DNA of 64,000 bases, taken from positions 37,778,539-37,842,538 of the forward strand of contig CM070501.1 in assembly GCA_036346375.1 (NCBI GenBank), read 5' to 3'. The number at the start of each line of letters is the position of its first letter. Within the stretch, counting starts at the first letter, position 1. Shown piece by piece: positions 19,305 to 32,809 of the stretch. The notes under the pieces were generated by a model, which made no database searches, had not been told where the DNA came from, and was given only the letters and a program-made list of their open reading frames with translations. The translations under genes were made by a program, and so were the position numbers. Source of the DNA: Guadua angustifolia (taxonomy: Eukaryota > Streptophyta > Magnoliopsida > Poales > Poaceae).

Positions 19305-22300
19305 GTACCCAAACTCCTACTCCGCATACCCTTCTCTTATGATTATATACTGGAATTGGAAATTACTTTCGTTGGTAGCTGATTTAGTGGATTACTGTAA
19401 CATGGGTATGCTCTAAACCACTTCACACTCGAAGCTAGATTTTTTTCACGCTGGATCGGTCTCAGTGGATGGTAGAATCGTACTTCGTTCCTATTTTGCT
19501 ATAGTTGTTCTGGGTTTGTTAGTCACCCGAGGGGAAAGGAGGAGGCTTGTGTGGTTGTTCGATTCTATTAGGAGTGGGAAACATAGGCCCTGTTTGGGAG
19601 AGTTCCAGCTCCTAGCTCCAGTTCAGAGCTGAAACTTATAGGCTAAAATAAAGTGAATTAAGTTTATATTTTTAGTCTAAAATGTAAACAAGATGATCTA
19701 CCTAAACACTCTTAATGTAGATTCGGCTCCACAAATTCTGAGCTAGAATTTCCATAGATTTTGGTGGAGCTGAGCTGTGAAACACCCCATAATAAAGGAT
19801 GTCTCACAGTCAGCAGATTCGGGTGTTTACTGTGAATTTCACACGGTAAACCTGTTCTATTCCCTATGTAACTCAAAACTTTAGTCTGCTTTGTTAGGTT
19901 AACAAGTAGTGTGTTGTTTAGTTTCTATAAGGTTGAGAACTTGAGATCAGTACTGCATGTATTTGATACAGGGCTTATCATAGGGACACGTCCTTGATAT
20001 GTACTATTGGCACTAGTTGATTACCTGTTCATGGAGGTAATCCTTGAGAGGCAAATTCTTAATTATATGTTTCCTAGTAATATGGAAAACCCTGCTGGTT
20101 AATTTTGAAGGATTTTGTTATGACTCCTTTTTAGAGCTTAAGTTGACGTTACTAACTATAAACTCCATCAAAATCAGTGTCTTTTAAGTATTGAATAATT
20201 GATTGTTTGATATTTGTATGTGAATCATAATGCATATATCAAGATATAATAAATATACCTCTTGGAATTTCTGAGTAATTAACTAAAATCTGGAAGCAAA
20301 ATTTGATCAAATACTACTGCATCGTTGATGGAAAATTGAAGTAAGCTCATTGAATTTTCCATTCTGACATGCTGTTTGTCTTGTGTGAATCAGTAAGTAA
20401 AAAAAAAACATTAAGCATTATTACATGTTCTATTATCTCTGAAACTGTAAAATTTGATCCTAAATGTTTGAGCTTAATTATGGATGCCTAATTTTCTTTT
20501 GGTAGCAGTCATGTTTCTGTACTATTTTGTAACCAATTTTATCTAGGACAGGCATTGTGGCAACCTTGTTCTCCAAATTGGTCTGCTTTTCATTTATCAT
20601 CTGATTTAGCTTTTGTTTATAGTATTGAAAGGCTTAACCTTTACGAAGTTCTCTTTCTAAATAGGCCCACATTAATGAATGCAATTTCTGGAGTACTTAG
20701 GTACTTGATTACAAGACTAAATCTTCTTATATTGAAAGCAATTGGCTGTTTCCATGTTTAGCAATCATCCTCATCCTTTTCCCTGTCTATCCATGCAGGT
20801 TGCACAAGCGTACAACGTATTTTAGCTAAATTGATTCCTCAATATGCCTCATACTGTCCTACTGCGCTTGAGGCAGCCGCTAAAGTTTCCATCAACATGT
20901 ACAAATGGAACTTGGCCATTATAACAAGAGGAGAGGATGTGGATGGTGTGGCATACCAGACTGCTAGGGCGTGTATACTTGGCTTAGCTGACATATGCTC
21001 CACAGCATCTTTTGAAGCTCCCAAGTCGTCTGTTATAACAGGAATCTGCTCTGCAGTTTATATGACTGTCCTCACCTTCTTCATTTCAACATTTGATGGG
21101 AAGGATATCTATCATATAGGCTCCAGAAAACTTGCAAAGCTTCTGGATCCTGTGGAGTTGTTAGACATGTTAAAGCAGGAGTCAGGGGATGACAACCGAC
21201 CAGCGCATGATTGTTTATTTGAACTGAGAGCACTTTCCTTGCTATGCATATTTTTTTTATTCCCAGAAAACCTACTAGAAGCCTGTTTTGCGCTGATTGC
21301 TTCTGCAGAAACTGACGATGTAAAAAGAGAAGGGCTGTACTTTTTAAATCAGCTGATCAGCCATCTGGACAGTGATATTGCAAATGATGCTCTGAATGAT
21401 AAGGCTGATGGAACCTCACAGTGTACAGTGAGGGAAGAAGATCCGTCTGACACCAATGAGATTTTTGATTCAAAGCCTTCTGATGATACTGGTGTTTTAG
21501 GAAGTTCTTTGGTAGAGTCAAATGAGTGTTACATCACAATGGTATGGACAACTCTTGATTGATGAAGCATTTTCACCTTTCTATTAAGTACTTTTGAATT
21601 TTGCCCAATAGAAATGATAATGGGTTGTAACATACTGAGTTCATTACTAAACAACAATTGATCAATTTAATTTCCCATTTGCTTTGAATTTAGCCAGTAT
21701 TATTATAACTTGCATATAGTGGTTTGGTTATGGATGCTTAAATGAAGTACTATTGTTCATTTCCTGCTTATCCTTGATGAGGATCCGCTTACATCTAAGG
21801 TTAAAATTTAGTCAGAAAGTTATTAACCAGATTCTCTCAAGCAAAGAGATATATTATGGGTGCGCTGGAAGGGAATTGATGCCACATCTTTTAGATACAA
21901 AGATTGATATATTGGGCATAGGGTTGCATAATTTATGTCTGACTTAACCTAGGATAGCGTTAGTGTGAAATTATAACTCGCTTCTTCCTAATGGTCTTGC
22001 GATTACCTCTTTTATTTACACATTAGTAACCCAATATTTGCAACCGCGTTGTCTTTCTGCCTTTTTTATAGTTGACTTGGAGTAAACCCTTGGTAAGTTC
22101 ATGCTTCTGTGTGGGTTTCATTTCTAAGAATGATGGGGATAGTTGCCTTTTCTCGTCCAGCAGCCACTATTCTCTGTTGTGAACAAATATTGATGAGATG
22201 GTCTATTTTGTATTTTTTTTCAACAAAATATGGGGAGAAAAAAAATGTATGGCAATTGTATGGGTCCAGACTTAGGAATTGAGAACATAACAAAGCCAAA

Positions 22301-25300
22301 TTGTAGACAGCACGTGTCAGGCAACAAAGACAAACAGTTCTTTTGTAAGTTTGTGATCTCTAGGGGTTTCTTTGCAATCTTCCACAGTTCCACTTAATTA
22401 TGTGATAAAGGCCTGTTCTGTAGCTTCACTTGTCTGTGATTTTTTTTGTTTATTTATCTTACGTGATGGTGATTACTAGATTTCACTTGCAGGCCATCTC
22501 GAGGCACCCATCTTTGAGAGGTTGGATATCGTCGAGGTACAGAAAGTTGTGTGATTCCTGTAGATCTGCTGTGGTTTCAGAGGTATCATCTTGTTTAAAA
22601 GTTTTGGGATCTTTATCAGAACATGATGAGGATGAAAGTCACATGAGCAGTGAATCATTAGTGCTGGAGAAGCTTGACAAAAATGTAGGTGAAAATTTGC
22701 AGCCAGATAAATTAACGTGTTCATCTGAGCAGGGAATGATTTTAAAAACTGACAACATTGATAGCTATGGAGGAAAGTCTGTGCAGAACAAGAATGTGCA
22801 GACAGTGCATACTGGTGATGTGAAAACTGAGAAGCTGGCTGATGCGAAAATCGATAGCTGCAAGGGAGGAATTGTAGTTTCTGATGCAGAGCATCAAGGT
22901 GCAAGACCTGATATACATTCACCAAAATCTGTGTATGATTCTGCTGGAGGATCTACAACGCTTAATTTTCCAGGGCAGCATTTTGGGAAGGCAAAGCATT
23001 TATCTTCTGAACCATCTGATCTTTATGGTGCTGCTGTCTCAAGGGATGTGATTTCAGTCTCGAAGGAACTTTGGGTTGGTTCACTTGGAAATAGTGCTGC
23101 ACAGGCTCTAGTTAGATCTAAATTTGAGGAGTTTGGCCCATTATCAAACTTTTTATTCTATCCATCAAAAGATTTTGCCTTAGTTGAGTATAGAAACATA
23201 ATGCATGCTGTTCAGGCATGTGGATATATGCAAGGTTCCACTATTTGGGGCGGTGGTCTTCAAATAAGGTATTTAGATAGACTTATAGGTAGCAAGGGAT
23301 TTATTGGTGGTATAGCTGTTGGTGAAAGCTGTCATATTTATATTGCTAAAGTCAAGAATCAAAAAGACAAAGATGAGGTGTTTGATGAATTAATGGCAGC
23401 AGGGTTGAAGAGACCGTGTGGCTTTACCGATATATCCAGTGAAAATGCTTTGCTTCTTGAATTTGAGACGGCAGTTGATGCAGCTGTTGCAAAAGCCCAT
23501 ATTAGGCGCCAAGCTTATTCAGATGTTTGTTTCCAGGATAAGAATACACCTGTTTATCAACTTTTGGTACGAAACATGGACAACTCTGTCCCTGACACGG
23601 AGTTTATCAATGCATTCTCTCGATTTGGTGAGGTTGTGAGGTGGCAATTCAATAGGCTTGATGGGAGCTGCTTGATAGATTATAGATCACATAGTGCTGC
23701 TGCCTGTGTGAAATCACACCTGCATGGTGCAAGATTTGGGCTGAAGTCAATTAGTGTTGAATCAAGGACATACAGTGTAGGACCTGTTCATGATAAGATG
23801 TTGTCGCCTGTTGTTCCATTGTTAGCCCATAGTGTTTCTGACAGCAGCAGCCACAATGAAATCAGGTTAGCTTAACCTTTTTTTTAATTCTTACATAAAT
23901 AGAACCATGGTTGCATCTGTTGTTATTTGATGTTTGCAATCCAGTAGTTAATTTGATTATAGCTCCCAAAATGTGCTTAATGACGATGTCTCTTGTTGAG
24001 GTGACTTCTCTAAGTCTGTTTGATGCGATTTTGGAACCATGCCACACCATATGTATGAGCAGACAGAGTGAGTGGCATTGGTCTACATAACTCCTTATTT
24101 TCATAGGATTTTTTTTTTGGTATATACCGGCTATGTTGTCACGGCATCGCCTGGCCTAGGCGACCAGTCAGCCGGAGGAGGACGCCTAGGCTGGCCGCCT
24201 CAACTCGAGCGAGTTAGGCGCCCACCCAGGCGTCCAAGTGAGGGGAATGGCGATTGGGCATCGCAGCAGCTGGAATTGGGTGCACGCCGAGGAGGTGAGG
24301 ACGGGGATAAGGGTGCTGCCCACACAGACGCAGAGCCAAATCAGTAACCCTAGCTCTGTTCAAAGAGGAGAGAAGACAAGGCCCAAGGGAGCTCTGCCGT
24401 CCATGCCGTCGGCGGACCGCCTCTGTTCCTTGCCTCCGGACCTCCAATGAGATCCGCCTTCCCAATCCCCTTCCGATCTGCAGCATTTGCTCCTTAGTCC
24501 TCACCTCTAACTTCTCACCTCCGTTTGGCACCCATCCCCTCTGCTCCTCGCCTCCTTCCGAATCCCCTTCCCAACCGGCTGACCCCGCTTCCGATCTACA
24601 ACATTTGCTCCTTAGTCCTCACCTCCGACTTCTCACCTTCGTTTGGCACCCATCCCCTCTGCTCCTCGCCTCCCCCTCTGGTCCTCACCGCCGTTCAGCC
24701 CCCTTGCCCTCTGCTCCTTGCCTCCCCCTTTGCTCCTTCCCCTTTGATGCTGCTCCTAATGATGCTTGATGCTACTGATCCCCTTCCTCAATCCTCACTG
24801 ATGCAATGATGCTACCGATGCTTGATGCACTAATGTTGCGGCTGTGTTGAACTGCTAATGGTTGATGCTTGCTGCTACTGAACTGCTAATGCTTGATGGT
24901 TGATGCTTGATGCTACTTAAGTGCTAACGCTTGATGCGTGCTGGCCTGTTACTTAATTGCTAATGCTTCATCGTTTAATCATCGCCTAGGCGTTCAGGCG
25001 GTTCGGGCTTGCCGCGCCTAGCCGACCGCCGTGATAACTATGATACCAGTATAAATGTCAATTTTGTATGTGCTACTGATCTATTAGGGCACCTTTAGTA
25101 TTACCTATTGGATTAGCATGTTATTTCTGCTCATCTAACTTGAATCCTGTGAAGATGCGCCATTTGAATTTAAATATACCATGAATCAATTTTGGATGCT
25201 TCTTGCTGATTCAACATACTTTTTTTTGCCAATGTTATTCCTATATAGGAAGCCCGTTTCATACTCTTGGGAGTACGCACTCCCGTGCCTCTCCACTGTT

Positions 25301-28300
25301 GATGATTTTGGAAATACGTACGGGCTAAATGGGTCATTTTAATGGATACATCCATAGGCATGATACCCTTTGAACCGAAATGTTTAATTAAATCATTTTT
25401 TTTCATTCCTGCTGCATGCACAACTAACCGCTTGAAAGAAGGGAACATGCATGCTGTTTGTTGCATCACGCAATCGAAAGGGGAGTATGTACTCTCGGTA
25501 GTCTTTAGGACCGCCAGCTTTGATCAGACTGTTGCAGCTGCACGAATGTTGCATCTTATGCTTTACGTGTAGCACTGTTCATGTCAAGTAGGCTGGTAAC
25601 TACGTTATGATTTCATGTGGCTATGCAGAAGCTTAAACACTTTCCAGAACACTCATTTACATGTCTTTACCATGCCATGCTCTCATGGTAGATTAATATG
25701 ACAGCTAGTGCTGTATTTTGTGCTGCTCGTTACAATGTGCTTATATCTCAGGGTTCAGGTGTAGTTTGTATACCGAAATTATGAGATCAAGTGCTGGAGG
25801 TCCTTACTTGATTGCACCTTGAAAGCATCAGAGCACTGCCATGTCCTTTTAGTTGTTTAATTTACTCAACATCTATAAATATTTTTCTGGCTGCTAATAC
25901 CAATTTATATAATTTCTTTATTTCTTATAATTTTTAGTTTTTTACATGCCACAAGGGAAAACTTACTTATTCCAGTCATGGGAACATATGCAGGAATCCG
26001 AGGGTTTCAGGTTACCATGCAGGCTACACAGTACCAGGGGATCGGCCGATTTGTGGTAAAGTCTGTTATTGTTTAGTGGAACAGAAATTTTGCAAGCTTG
26101 TGCATGATAGTTCCAATGTAAGAACGCCTTGCTTGATGTGCAGGTCCATCACCTCCCAGTACAAAACAAGTATGGCAGTATAAGGAGCTAGAGTCAAACA
26201 GAGCTCCACAAGGAATGCTTCCCTGCCCACCTGTGTCTGCACACCATGGTTCTGTAATACCACCACCACCTATTCAAACTTCTTTTGTTCGTCCTGTATA
26301 CCCTGGTCCAGGCAGTCCATGGGAAAATACTACCCCAAATCCACCATTCAGCCATGTTTCTCCTCGTATGATGTCTGGAAGTAACTTCCGTATCAATCCA
26401 TCTGCTCCTCTTCCTTTTATACCATCTTCTATTACCCCTCTTGCACAACTTCCTGGAGGTTCAACACAACATTCTGAGAAAATGCGACCACCACCACCTC
26501 TACCCAATGTAGTCCCCTCATCATTTACAACTCTAGATATACCACCTCCACCACCACTCCCTATTTCCCAGCCACCTTCTGTTCCACCGCCCCCAAATTC
26601 TCCTCCTCCACTGCAACCTGCTACTAACCCTTCTGACTCGCAAAATCCATGCTTTCATCCTCGGTGGCAGGGTACTCTGTCAAAAAGTGGCTTACACTAT
26701 TGCACAATATATGCAAGTAGAATAGAGTTGGATGCCTGTAGATATGAAAATGCTGTTTCTGAGCCAGCAGAGTAAGGATTACATAAATCCATGCAACCAA
26801 CATATTATTTGTAACATTGTATGTTTTCCTCAAAATAATCTTGTTAGCACATTTCAGATGGCCTTCAAGATTAGATGTGACAAAGCGCACAGTTTTTCAG
26901 CATGTGAAGACAACTTTCTCCAATACCCCACCTAGTAAGGTAAGGTTCTATAAGGCCATATACTATTTTCATAAATTTCTAACCTAATGTAAATTGTTTC
27001 ACTATAATGGGAAAGGGTGTTTTCTTGTACTTAATGCATAAGTTTCTTCAGAATACTCATCATGTTCTGCGTTTTGATCCATGTTACCTGGAAGATATAT
27101 GAGGTTAGGTGCTGGGATACTTTGTGCAAGGGATGCTACTTATCTTAGTTTCCTTCCCGATGATTGCGCTGAATTTAATCAATCAGTGAACATTTCTCTG
27201 GTTTGATCTATACCTAATATAAGGATATGACAATTTTGAGATTTTTGGATCAATGCAATGCTATAGTTGTCTTCATGCTGCATCTCTTGATTGTGATTCT
27301 GGACTCTGCTGATATGTAAGTTGCATTTTGGTTTTTGCTGAAATTCTTGATAGCTCATTCAGTGAATGATGTATTTTCATCACTGAAACTTGAATCCTCA
27401 CAAATAGCATCTTCTGATTTCTGGCTCATTTTAATATTTTGTACAAAAGGCAGATGGGGCGACACATGTACAGGGCCCTTTCTAAGCTTTCTATGAAATA
27501 GTGATGATGAGAGTGAGGAGTCATGATAGTTACATAGGATATTGCTACTAAAAATTAACTATTAGGCTATGAGCAGACAGTTGGTAGCTGAGTATAGCAG
27601 ACAGTTGATAGCTGAGTATAGTCAATGGTAATCCATTTGGAGAGAACATGGTGGTTGTGTTTTGAGGTGTGTAAGTTGATATGGTCTGTGATATTTACTT
27701 TTATGCAACAACTTAAGTATCTAGTGCTCATTGGGGTGGCAGTCGATATTTATTTTTTTAAATAACAGTTTAGGGCTGTATCGCCTACTATCAATATGAG
27801 GAGTTATGTGTTGTTTGATTAATCTGAACTAAATAGAAATGCTTTTTAATATGTTAATGTTGGAGCTCAAATTTTTCAGTGTGCTGTAGAGAGAAAAATG
27901 TTAAGTTACTTTTATTTATCACTTTTCAGAGGAAAAATGTTAAAACTTTTATTCTTCACTTTGCAGAGAGAAGTCTGTCGGTTGTTCCCTTGTTCAACTG
28001 GTGATCAGAAAGGGGTATGATTTATCTATACTGGCAGCTCCGCTACTTGAACATAATCATTTTTTAAAATTTATTACAAATTTGCAATATGATTAGATCT
28101 CCCACTGCTTTATAAACTATTTGTACTTGTTGTACATATGTGATCACATTAATCATGCACTAAACCCTAAACAAACAAGAAATAGAATTATTCTCGTCAC
28201 TTTTTAGTTAGTATATATTAACATGAATACATGACAGGTTCAAGACTTACTTGATTGCATAATATGGGATAGCTATTGGGGTTATTGTGTTGGATTTTGT

Positions 28301-29366
28301 GACCTTGCGTATTGCTCTAGTTAGTGACTGTGTGTTTCGAGTCAGTTTTTCATCTTGGGTGTGGGTGGGGGTGGTGGGGGGAACGACTTTGGTGGACAGT
28401 TGATACTCAATAATGACCATGTTAGGATCTGTGAGCTGCCAAAGAAAATTTCTCATCTTTTTAGAAGTCACAACCATGTCAGTCGGTAAGAGCTATTATC
28501 ACAAGCCTCTGCATCCCTGCTTAGCTTAGCCACTCAGAGCTGGAGTTATAGCCATAGTGTAGGCATCAGGTGATAGTTCTAATTTCTTATCCTGATTTTT
28601 TTTTAGTTTTGACGTTTATGACTATGCATCTTGTAGTCTTGAGTAATTAATGCTGTGATTTTGTGCAAGTTCATGCTAGTTATGAAGTCGTTCAAGCACC
28701 AAAGAGGCTTTAAGCTATTCTAGTCCTTTTGAAGCAGCCTTGAGGCAATGCTGCCTCTGTTTGCCCTCATACGTGTCCATCGCTGTGTTAGTTTGTCTCT
28801 TCTTTGAAAATTCATTAAGTGCAAATAACAAACTTTGTAGAGATATTTTGTATCTGCATAATTTACAATATGCAGATGATAGCAATATAGTTGTCACATT
28901 AATTACAGTTTGTCATTGTTAGTGTTGAATACCTTGATGTAGCGTAGTTAAGGTTGGGAACCTGAGATATCATGCAAGTGCTTGAGCGGTTTGTCTGAGA
29001 TCATGCAGGTGCTTGAGCGACTTGTCTGAGATATCATGCAAGCGCGATGCCAAGTGCTTGAGTGGCTTTACATGTTCAAAACTTAAGAATTCAACTTTCA
29101 AAACGTAATGATTCAGGGTTCTTTTGCAACTAGACGACCAAGTGGCTGACTAAAATGTTTTCTGTATGTTGCAGTTCCGGGATTTCATATCCTATCTGAA
29201 ACATAGGGAATGCGCTGGTGTGATAAAGATTCCTTCTGTGAAGCCCATGTGGTCGAGGCTACTATTTATCCTTCCTCCCACACCCGACGCGTGTGGTATG
29301 CTAGCTCTTCCGCCTCATCCGACCGATTGTCTAATCGCTCTGGTTCTGCCAAAAGATGACCACTGA
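18965..29366 (+). CDS. SPEN-like nuclear RNA-binding protein with RRM-like repeats and SPOC domain (8 exons)
   Basis: Exons 18965-19304, 20799-21541, 22493-23865, 25994-26055, 26144-26771, 26858-26939, 27967-28014 and 29175-29366 have GT..AG introns and join in frame to 3468 nt, 1155 residues. Residues 8-14 (PPKKRKL) are a nuclear localisation signal in a Pro/Ser-rich leader. Residues 80-361 are a helical, hydrophobic domain I do not recognise. An acidic linker precedes three divergent RRM-like segments at about 550-625 (ELWVGSL), 642-705 and 715-780 (YQLLVRNMD). Proline-rich sequence spans about 860-1010. The end (from [20 protein letters not shown] to [18 protein letters not shown]) is a SPOC domain, the partner-binding module of SPEN/FPA-type proteins that act in transcription silencing and 3'-end processing. 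The exact partner is unknown. No frameshift or stop was found. Confidence 0.9.
19586..19788. mobile_element. Small MITE in intron 1
   Basis: The ends GGCCCTGTTTGGGAGAGTTCC and, inverted from the right, GGGGTGTTTCACAGCTCAGC are imperfect inverted repeats, both rich in AGCTCC/GGAGCT boxes. ATA flanks both sides. It is about 200 bp with no coding sequence. The superfamily is uncertain. Confidence 0.5.
19789..20798 (+). other. Rest of intron 1
   Basis: AT-rich intron sequence with a pyrimidine tract and CAG acceptor at 20798. No other element was recognised. Confidence 0.6.
21542..22492 (+). other. SPOC gene intron 2
   Basis: The donor GTATGG follows the ITM codons and the acceptor is TTGCAG at 22492. 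AT-rich; no repeat with clear ends was seen. Confidence 0.6.
24132..25042. mobile_element. hAT-like element in SPOC gene intron 3
   Basis: The left end TATGTTGTCACGGC and the inverted right end CATAGTTATCACGGCG match the ends of the element at 6883-7709, and both are followed by CGCCTAGGCG-type strings. The flanks ATACCGGC and ATACCAGT form a decayed 8-bp duplication. Inside are two copies of a C-rich block (CTTAGTCCTCACCTC, near 24492 and 24611) and GATGCT-rich short repeats (24745-24960). No transposase is seen. Confidence 0.7.
26940..27966 (+). other. SPOC gene intron 6
   Basis: AT-rich intron. A short tandem duplication around 27570-27625 (AGCAGACAGTTG.TAGCTGAGTATAG) is the only structure seen. 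Confidence 0.6.
28960..29070. repeat. Minisatellite in SPOC gene intron 7
   Basis: A unit of about 33 bases (CTGAGATATCATGCAAGTGC followed by TTGAGCGGTTTGT) occurs three times, the last expanded. It lies about 100 bases ahead of exon 8. Confidence 0.8.
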
Positions 29367-30350
29367 AGTGTCATGGCATGACTATAGTGTTTTACATGTT
29401 GTAAACGCTGTTGCTGCCAGATTCGTGCACAATAAACAATTTTGCGTCATTGTTGGTTACAGTATGTTTTTTATCACGCTAGTATAACACTGACTCGGTT
29501 ACTATTTACCGCAAAGCCTTTTCCCTTCAGAGTCCAGATCTACCAGGGAGGCTCGCATGCATTGCGACACTCGCTAGCCTGCTAATGCAAACATCCAGTC
29601 TCAGCCGCCACTCCATTTTACAATCTATAAATATTCAGCTAGTATTAATTTATGCTGTTCCATAACATAAGTCAACCAGAAATTCTAGATTTGAGTTCGA
29701 CATCTCTGGAGTATTCACTCAGCTACGCCAAGATCACCTAATCAGTGTGTAGTCCAGCAGAAAGCAACGAACTAAGCACGACCCGGCGAAGGCCACGCGC
29801 CCACGCCGCCGTCCAGCTTGATCGAGCAGCGTCTACCGGTGGTGCCCTCACCGCAGCACAGGTCTCCAGCCTGATAGCTAGCTCCGCTCAGCCTGTGCGC
29901 CAAGCCCTGCGTGCCGCGGCGCGCGTCCGGCTACGCAACCATGAACGTTGCCCGGACGTACGTGGCTCCGGTCGAGCTTGCAGGCAGAAAGCGGCGTGCT
30001 GGCCGCTGCGTCCGCGGCGCATCCGGCTCGCTCCACCATGAACTAGAAGTGGGGAGCGGTTAATTGCCGAGGACGGCCACTCGGTCTGCGCCGCGGCGTT
30101 TGGAATCCTTAGCCGGGTCGAACTCTTCCCGTGCGCCACTGGGCTGCCGCCAAAAGCGATCGCCTCTATGTAACTCACCAGCAGGAAGCCCTTGATCCTT
30201 GAAGTAGGCTCTCGAGCCGATGGTTGATCTGGCGTCTCGCTTCCTCTGGCTGCATCAAGAAACCAAGCGATTGCGACAATAGCGAAATATTGCGAGGGAT
30301 CGGTTACAGGGAGAACCGGAGAAGGGGATTAGTTAGGCGCGGGCTCACCA
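29367..30350. other. Downstream of the SPOC gene; GC-rich patch at 29770-30180 not recognised
   Basis: An AATAAA-type signal (CAATAAACAA, about 29430) is a plausible poly(A) site for the SPOC gene. The GC-rich patch has short open frames on both strands without recognisable motifs. It may be further gene-fragment DNA associated with the serpin piece. Confidence 0.4.
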
Positions 30351-30356
30351 TGGCTA

Positions 30357-30506
30357 TGAAGGGCGCCGGGCGCGCGTCGGCACGGTAGTGTTCGGCGACG
30401 ACGCGGGCGTAGTCGAGACCTTGAAGCGCATCGCGGCGTCGACCCAGACGCCGTTGGCGAACCGCACCTTGCGCCCGCCATCGTCGCCGGGGCCGTAGAC
30501 GAATAG
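30357..30506 (-). pseudogene. Serpin fragment
   Basis: The minus strand reads [17 protein letters not shown] and then, shifted by one base, [20 protein letters not shown]. This matches the conserved serpin segment with F-A-N-G-V-[WF]-V-D-A followed by the V-x-x-x-Y-x-A-x-[AT] helix of plant Z-type serpins. Only this piece is present, with no reactive-centre loop, and a frameshift splits it. It is therefore a dispersed gene fragment, not a working protease inhibitor. Confidence 0.7.
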
Positions 30507-30509
30507 TAA

Positions 30510-32780
30510 AACACGAAACAGCATCAATATGCAAGGCAATCAAAAACATAAATAATTTTGCAAACTTTACTGGAAGAAATATAAGTACGACCAAATTTCA
30601 AGGCAAAAACACAACAAATGCACCGGTAAACTCCATTGGCAACTCCGCACGATGACAATACCAGCTGCCACCCATTGTCATACAATGCTAGACCTACTAA
30701 AGCATCATTCTACTACTTCTCTCCACACAGACATCAAACCATGGGAGCTAACTAAGATGCAATGAGGCTAGCAATCAAAAGCACGCCGACAAGGATTGGC
30801 GGTAGCTTCAACTACATACCATCTAAAATGCAATCAAGCTGTGGCGATTACAAGCACACCGAGCAGAACCAGCAATACCTTCAGGCAGGGGCACAACAGG
30901 AAAATTGGTCGCCGGGGTCATCGCCGACATGCACCTGAAGAAGAAGGTGGCGCAGAGGGAGGAGCGGGGTCCAGGCTAATCTACCACCAGGGTCATCAAC
31001 AGTGTTTAGCGGAGGGTATAAAGGGCTAATACGGGGGCGTTGGGGTCACCGGACCCAACGGCTCAACGGCAGATCCGCCCCTGCTTTCAGGTAAACATCA
31101 ACCTGCTGACCTGCGGCGCTTGGCGCGGGAAACCATGCCCATGGCACCTATGGAAAGAATGGTGTGGCGACCTACCGTAATTAGCCGAGGATAACGACAG
31201 TAATATCATCATTACTCTGAGATAATTATACTGATCTCGGCATACTAACTAATCAAAATATCAAGCGCACGTGATGTTTTATCAGTTAATACAGCATGTC
31301 CAGAGTGTTGCAGCCGAAACAATAATTAGAGACTGAAATGGAAAGTTTAATACATTCAATTGCCACATAAGCTACATGTTCAATACATTAATTATACATA
31401 AGACCTGAAACAACCGCGATTTCATTAACTCAAATAACATCATTAACATAAATTAGCAGTCGTTAAAAAATAATTAAACAACAATGATTAACTGCATATA
31501 TTGATTATTAAAAATTTGAATTACATTATACAAAAAATTAATTACAAATTTAAATGCAAAATACATGAATGATTAATTACAATGCAGAATTAAAAAATTT
31601 ACAAGATTCTAAAATTTTCGTTTGCGCCAATTTTTTTGATAGCCTGCACGACATAAAAAAATCATCCATTAGTGAAAGCGGTGAATTAATATAGCAAGAT
31701 ATATAAAATAAAATTAGAATTGCCGTCAGTCCTGTATGAATTGGTATCGCTCATTAGGTACTAAATTCGCCTGGGGCTAAATCGGCACCTCTTGTGATTT
31801 TAGGCTACATCATTCGACAATTATACAAACCTGTTTTAATACGTAATCACGCCTATATTAAAAAATATTGTGTAGTAGAAAAATATTTTACCCTTAGTAG
31901 AATAGTAAAAATAGCCCGGTCAAAAAGAGATAGATATGAAATCACTGTGTATAAGAGACAACTCACAAGTACAGAGCCCCCTAGCCAAAGTTCAAACCAA
32001 GTCCAGAGACTTTAACCGTAAGGCAACCAAGCCTCAGACATATAAGGCAAGACCACAAGCAAACCTCCGGTTTTCCCATAACCAAACCACACAAACACAT
32101 CACTAGCCAGCACACGACCAGTGAGCAAGCAAGAGCTAGAGCTCAAGCAAGCAAAAGAATCAGGAGGCCACCAAGGAGCCAGAAGGCAGGAAATCAAGCT
32201 CAAGCCAGAACCAAACCAACCAGGAGCAACAAGAGGAGCAAGCAGCCACCTTTGCATCCTCTTCACCAACACACTCCATTGCTCATAGCCTGCATTGTAT
32301 TTTTATTCCCCAAGTCCGGGTAACCATCCATTTTCCATACACATAGCAGTAGTATCAACTTAGGTATAGCAATGGAGAAAACTAGCTAGGAAATCAAAAT
32401 GACGCTAGATAACTAGTGGTCTCAGTAACTAATATGCGAGGTTTGCACCAAGCGTTCCCTGTAAACCACCAATGCTCCCTGGCGCACAGTGGAGTTATAA
32501 ACATATTGTTCAATATAAAATATAAAGATTCACAATAGCAAAAAAATATGAAGTATAACTTGTTCTTAATAGAGACAACACCTAAAATAATTTAGAGATT
32601 TGTGAATTGGGGATTTCAAATATACATACTTCCCCTTTATTTTTGAATGCTCTACATGATACATTTAGAAAACCATGATTCACCGTTACAAATTAACACA
32701 ACGTTGATAGAGTTGTGAATCGGGAATTTCAGATTTGGGAATCAAGAATTAAATTCACTAGTGTGGTTGTCCATGCCGAA
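30510..32780. other. Intergenic, nothing recognised
   Basis: AT-rich DNA, with a small foldback at 31171-31238 (GCCGAGG..CTCGGC ends) and a CAAGCAAG-rich stretch at 32130-32260. No supported gene, and no LTR ends could be fixed. Confidence 0.5.
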
Positions 32781-32809
32781 TGCTTAGCTATTGCTTGCTA
32801 TTTTAGCAC

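Noticed and set aside
32012..32272. An 86-aa Trp/Leu-rich minus-strand frame
   Set aside because: It arises from CAAGCAAG-type repetitive sequence and has no recognisable family.
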